Source of the DNA: JAYZDB01 sp036338025
Lineage (GTDB): Bacteria; Planctomycetota; UBA1135; UBA2386
Assembly: GCA_036338025.1 (NCBI GenBank)
Contig: JAYZDB010000151.1
Span: 1-6,540, forward strand
Direction: 5' to 3'
Length of the DNA stretch: 6,540 nucleotides
Part shown: positions 4,667-6,540 of the stretch, piece by piece
How positions within the stretch are numbered: the stretch's first letter is position 1
Layout of the letters: each line of letters starts with the position of its first letter
Program-made: the position numbers and the translations under genes
Notes under the pieces: model-generated
The model's database searches: none
What the model was told of the DNA's origin: nothing
What the model saw: the letters and a program-made list of their open reading frames with translations, nothing else

Positions 4667-6540
4667 GTGAGTTACAAGCAGAAGTTCTGGGCTCCGCTGC
4701 ACCTTGCAGCGACGCTGTCGATTTGCGCCGTGCTCCCCTCGCAAGGGGTCACTGGCGCAAGCTCGGTTCGTCCCGCCGTGGTCCCCGAGGGCCTGACCGC
4801 GGGCGAATGGAGCAGCATTCGCGCGGCGTATCAGGCTGATCGTCACGCGGTCCTCGCCATCGACGGAGGGCACCAGGCCTACAACCCTGGCCAGCGTTGG
4901 CAGACCAGATTCGATGATCGGGGTTGCCTGGTTCGACCCAGATCCGACCGTTGGACGTGGGGCCTCGAACTCAAGTGTTATGGCTTTCGTGGGAAAGAAC
5001 GGCTGACAACGACACCCTCTAAGGTCAGTGCCGTTGGTGGGCGCATGTCATACCGCTGGGATGCGATTCTAGAGGAGTGGTTCGTCAACGACCGCCGTGG
5101 TCTGGAGCATGGCTTCACGGTGTATCAGCGCCCACCGCGGGGTGATGACGATACCAGCCGATTGACCTTTAGCTTGGCAGTGCGTGGTAACCTCAGCATG
5201 GACTTGGATGGTAATGGTCGAGGTATCCGTTTTTTGGATAGCAACGGCGCGACGACGCTTACCTACACGGGTTTGACCGTATTCGATGCGGACGGCCAGG
5301 ATTTGCACGCGAGATTCAGTCGTTCGGGCGATCTGCTGTGCCTGTCGGTTGACGAGCGTGGAGCGCGTTATCCCTTGACGATTGATCCTCTTGTGCAACA
5401 GGGCTATCTCAAAGCTCACAACACCGAGATGAATGATTTCTTCGGTTGTGCCGTCGCGGTTTCGGGTGACACGGTGGTGATCGGAGCTTGTGGGGAGGAC
5501 AGCAAAGCCACTGGGGTCAACGGCGACCGGAACGACAATAGCCGTCCCGAATCCGGTGCCGCCTATGTCTTTGTTCGCTCGGGAACCGCCTGGGAATCGC
5601 AATCCTGGTCTCAGCAGGCCTACATCAAAGCCTCCAATCCCGAGGCCGGGGACCACTTTGGGTCGGCTGTCGCGGTATCGGGAGACGTCGTGGTGATCGG
5701 GGCATACGGAGAGGACAGCGACGCTGATGGCGTCAACGGGAACCAGTTCGACAACGGTGCCAGGAACTCAGGAGCTGCCTATGTCTTCAAACGAAAAGGC
5801 ACAAGCTGGTGCCAGTTGGCCTATTTGAAGGCCTCCAATAGCGATGCGGATGATCGTTTCGGCTACTCAGTTGCGATCGATGGTGATACCGCCGTCATCG
5901 GGGCGTGGGGAGAATCCAGCGATGCGACTGGAATCAACGGCAACACAGCCAGCAATAGCCGATCCAAGTCCGGAGCGGCCTACGTGTTCATCCAAGGTGG
6001 GAGTTCGTGGTTCCTGTCCCAACAGCAAGCGTATTTGAAGGCCTCCAATACCGGCACGGGCGACTACTTTGGTCACGCCGTATCGATATCAGGCAACACG
6101 GTGTTGGCCGGTGCCCCCGGCGAGGACAGCAAATCCTCGGGTCCCAATGGCAACCAAAGTGATAACAATGCCGGTAGCGCTGGCGCCGTCTACGCGTTCG
6201 TGCGCAACGGAGCGAATTGGAGCCAGCAGAGTTACCTGAAGGCGTCCAACACCGACCGCGATGATTTCTTCGGCTCTGCGGTGGCGATCGACGGGGATAC
6301 CTTGGTGATTGGGGCGCACGGAGAAGATGGTGACAACACCATCCCGAAGAACAACGGCGCGACTTTCGCTGGCGCAGCCTATGTGTTCTCGCGAACCGGA
6401 GGCGTCTGGAACGAAAAGAAGTACTTGAAGGCTACCAACACCAACTGGGGCGACCGGTTTGGTTATTCCGTTGCGATTTCGGGCGACTCGATCCTGATCG
6501 GGGCTCCTGAGGAAGACAGCAGGGCTACTGGCATCAACGG
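4667..6540 (+). CDS. Exported FG-GAP repeat (beta-propeller) protein, 3' end beyond window
   Basis: The frame is open from an in-frame TAG at 4634-4636 to the right edge. From the GTG at 4667 it gives 624 codons without a stop. GTG is the only usable start: the first in-frame ATG is residue 127 and would lose the signal peptide. The N-terminus has KQK, then a hydrophobic core (LHLAATLSICAVL) and an export-type cleavage region ending near GVTGA. Residues about 40-246 form the domain often found before such repeats, ending in the typical RYPLTIDPL (234-242). From residue 247 come tandem FG-GAP units built on YLKASN...D.FG..VA..GDTVVIGA.GEDS...G.NGN...SGAAYVF. Units begin at residues 247, 319, 386, 456, 523 and 586, and the last is cut off. 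A seven-bladed propeller would need at least one more unit. Such proteins are surface or secreted, possibly calcium-binding or adhesive; partner and function are unknown. No maturation or secretion gene adjoins it. Confidence 0.88.
   Translation, partial: MSYKQKFWAPLHLAATLSICAVLPSQGVTGASSVRPAVVPEGLTAGEWSSIRAAYQADRHAVLAIDGGHQAYNPGQRWQTRFDDRGCLVRPRSDRWTWGLELKCYGFRGKERLTTTPSKVSAVGGRMSYRWDAILEEWFVNDRRGLEHGFTVYQRPPRGDDDTSRLTFSLAVRGNLSMDLDGNGRGIRFLDSNGATTLTYTGLTVFDADGQDLHARFSRSGDLLCLSVDERGARYPLTIDPLVQQGYLKAHNTEMNDFFGCAVAVSGDTVVIGACGEDSKATGVNGDRNDNSRPESGAAYVFVRSGTAWESQSWSQQAYIKASNPEAGDHFGSAVAVSGDVVVIGAYGEDSDADGVNGNQFDNGARNSGAAYVFKRKGTSWCQLAYLKASNSDADDRFGYSVAIDGDTAVIGAWGESSDATGINGNTASNSRSKSGAAYVFIQGGSSWFLSQQQAYLKASNTGTGDYFGHAVSISGNTVLAGAPGEDSKSSGPNGNQSDNNAGSAGAVYAFVRNGANWSQQSYLKASNTDRDDFFGSAVAIDGDTLVIGAHGEDGDNTIPKNNGATFAGAAYVFSRTGGVWNEKKYLKATNTNWGDRFGYSVAISGDSILIGAPEEDSRATGIN
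5822..5840 (+). repeat. 19-nt exact direct repeat, copy 1 (copy 2 at 6032-6050)
   Basis: TATTTGAAGGCCTCCAATA, encoding YLKASN at the start of FG-GAP unit three, is identical at 6032-6050 in unit four. Other units encode nearly the same peptide with different codons, so identity here hints at recent duplication or gene conversion between these two units. Confidence 0.7.
6032..6050 (+). repeat. 19-nt exact direct repeat, copy 2
   Basis: This is the second copy of the sequence at 5822-5840, 210 bp downstream and in the same reading frame. Recombination between the copies would remove exactly one repeat unit and keep the frame. Confidence 0.7.

Larger units (their letters stand above)
5405..6540 (+). 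repeat. Tandem FG-GAP repeat array, five full units and one partial
   Basis: Units run 5405-5620 (72 codons), 5621-5821 (67), 5822-6031 (70), 6032-6232 (67), 6233-6421 (63) and 6422-6540 (partial). Each opens with Y-[IL]-K-A and carries an FG motif, a G-[DN]-[TVS] strand and an [VIL]-[IA]-G-A strand; the first five also end in an A-[AV]-Y-[VA]-F strand, which unit six has not reached. Length varies mainly in the loops rich in Asn, Asp and Ser, and unit five lacks the G.NGN loop consensus. These are protein-level repeats; the DNA has diverged except for short stretches. Confidence 0.85.

Noticed and set aside
5069..5656. Minus-strand open frame of 195 codons opposite the FG-GAP gene
   Set aside because: The plus strand carries a signal peptide and periodic FG-GAP units. 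The minus-strand product merely mirrors the repeats.
5405..6540. Periodic repeats as a possible CRISPR array or satellite
   Set aside because: The period is about 190-216 bp, the repeats are in frame and conserved at the protein level, and they form beta-propeller units of an open reading frame.
1..6540. A new multi-gene defence, mobile or biosynthetic system
   Set aside because: Genes are on both strands with separate spacers. I see no nuclease, recombinase, toxin-antitoxin, reverse transcriptase or biosynthetic core, and no tRNA, att-like or IS sequences.

Overview
The window looks like ordinary chromosomal DNA from a GC-rich bacterium, most likely of the Planctomycetota. Three things suggest this: a secreted sulfatase of the iduronate-2-sulfatase type, a secreted alpha/alpha-toroid (prenyltransferase/squalene-oxidase-like) protein, and a very large secreted FG-GAP repeat protein. 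All are familiar in planctomycete genomes. Start regions with almost no Shine-Dalgarno sequence fit as well. The assignment is an inference from gene content; Verrucomicrobiota or Myxococcota are not excluded.

Layout: (1) 1-328, + strand: the 3' end of a PAP2-family membrane phosphatase/phosphotransferase gene that begins outside the window. (2) 329-444: short spacer with a small perfect hairpin and a likely promoter touching the next gene. (3) 445-2301, +: exported 618-residue protein with an unrecognised N-terminal domain and a C-terminal toroid-like helical domain. (4) 2302-2413: convergent spacer with a 7-bp hairpin. (5) 2414-3859, -: exported sulfatase with a complete C-x-P-S-R formylglycine motif. 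(6) 3860-4001: divergent spacer with one candidate promoter per strand. (7) 4002-4301, +: 99-residue cysteine-rich, zinc-ribbon-like protein of unknown function. (8) 4302-4666: non-coding spacer with weak hairpins and a promoter-like motif. (9) 4667 to the window end, +: a GTG-initiated, exported FG-GAP repeat protein. It stays open for 624 codons and runs off the right edge, with five full repeat units and part of a sixth visible.

How the genes relate: no tight operon is visible. Each gene after the first has its own spacer and candidate promoter, and orientation changes twice. Three of the four downstream products carry signal peptides, so the common theme is the cell envelope and outside. 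Nothing links them into one pathway. There is no sulfatase-maturing enzyme, transporter, sigma factor or CRISPR, phage or transposon sequence here.

The most interesting pattern is in the start regions. Three genes (starts at 445, 3859 on the minus strand, and 4002) each have a TANNCT hexamer ending exactly 7 nt before the start codon and no Shine-Dalgarno sequence. This is the arrangement expected of leaderless mRNAs. The fourth visible start (4667) has the same kind of hexamer inside a 15-nt sequence shared at 14 of 15 positions with the one before 445, but placed 22 nt from the start codon. I found no convincing new multi-gene system.
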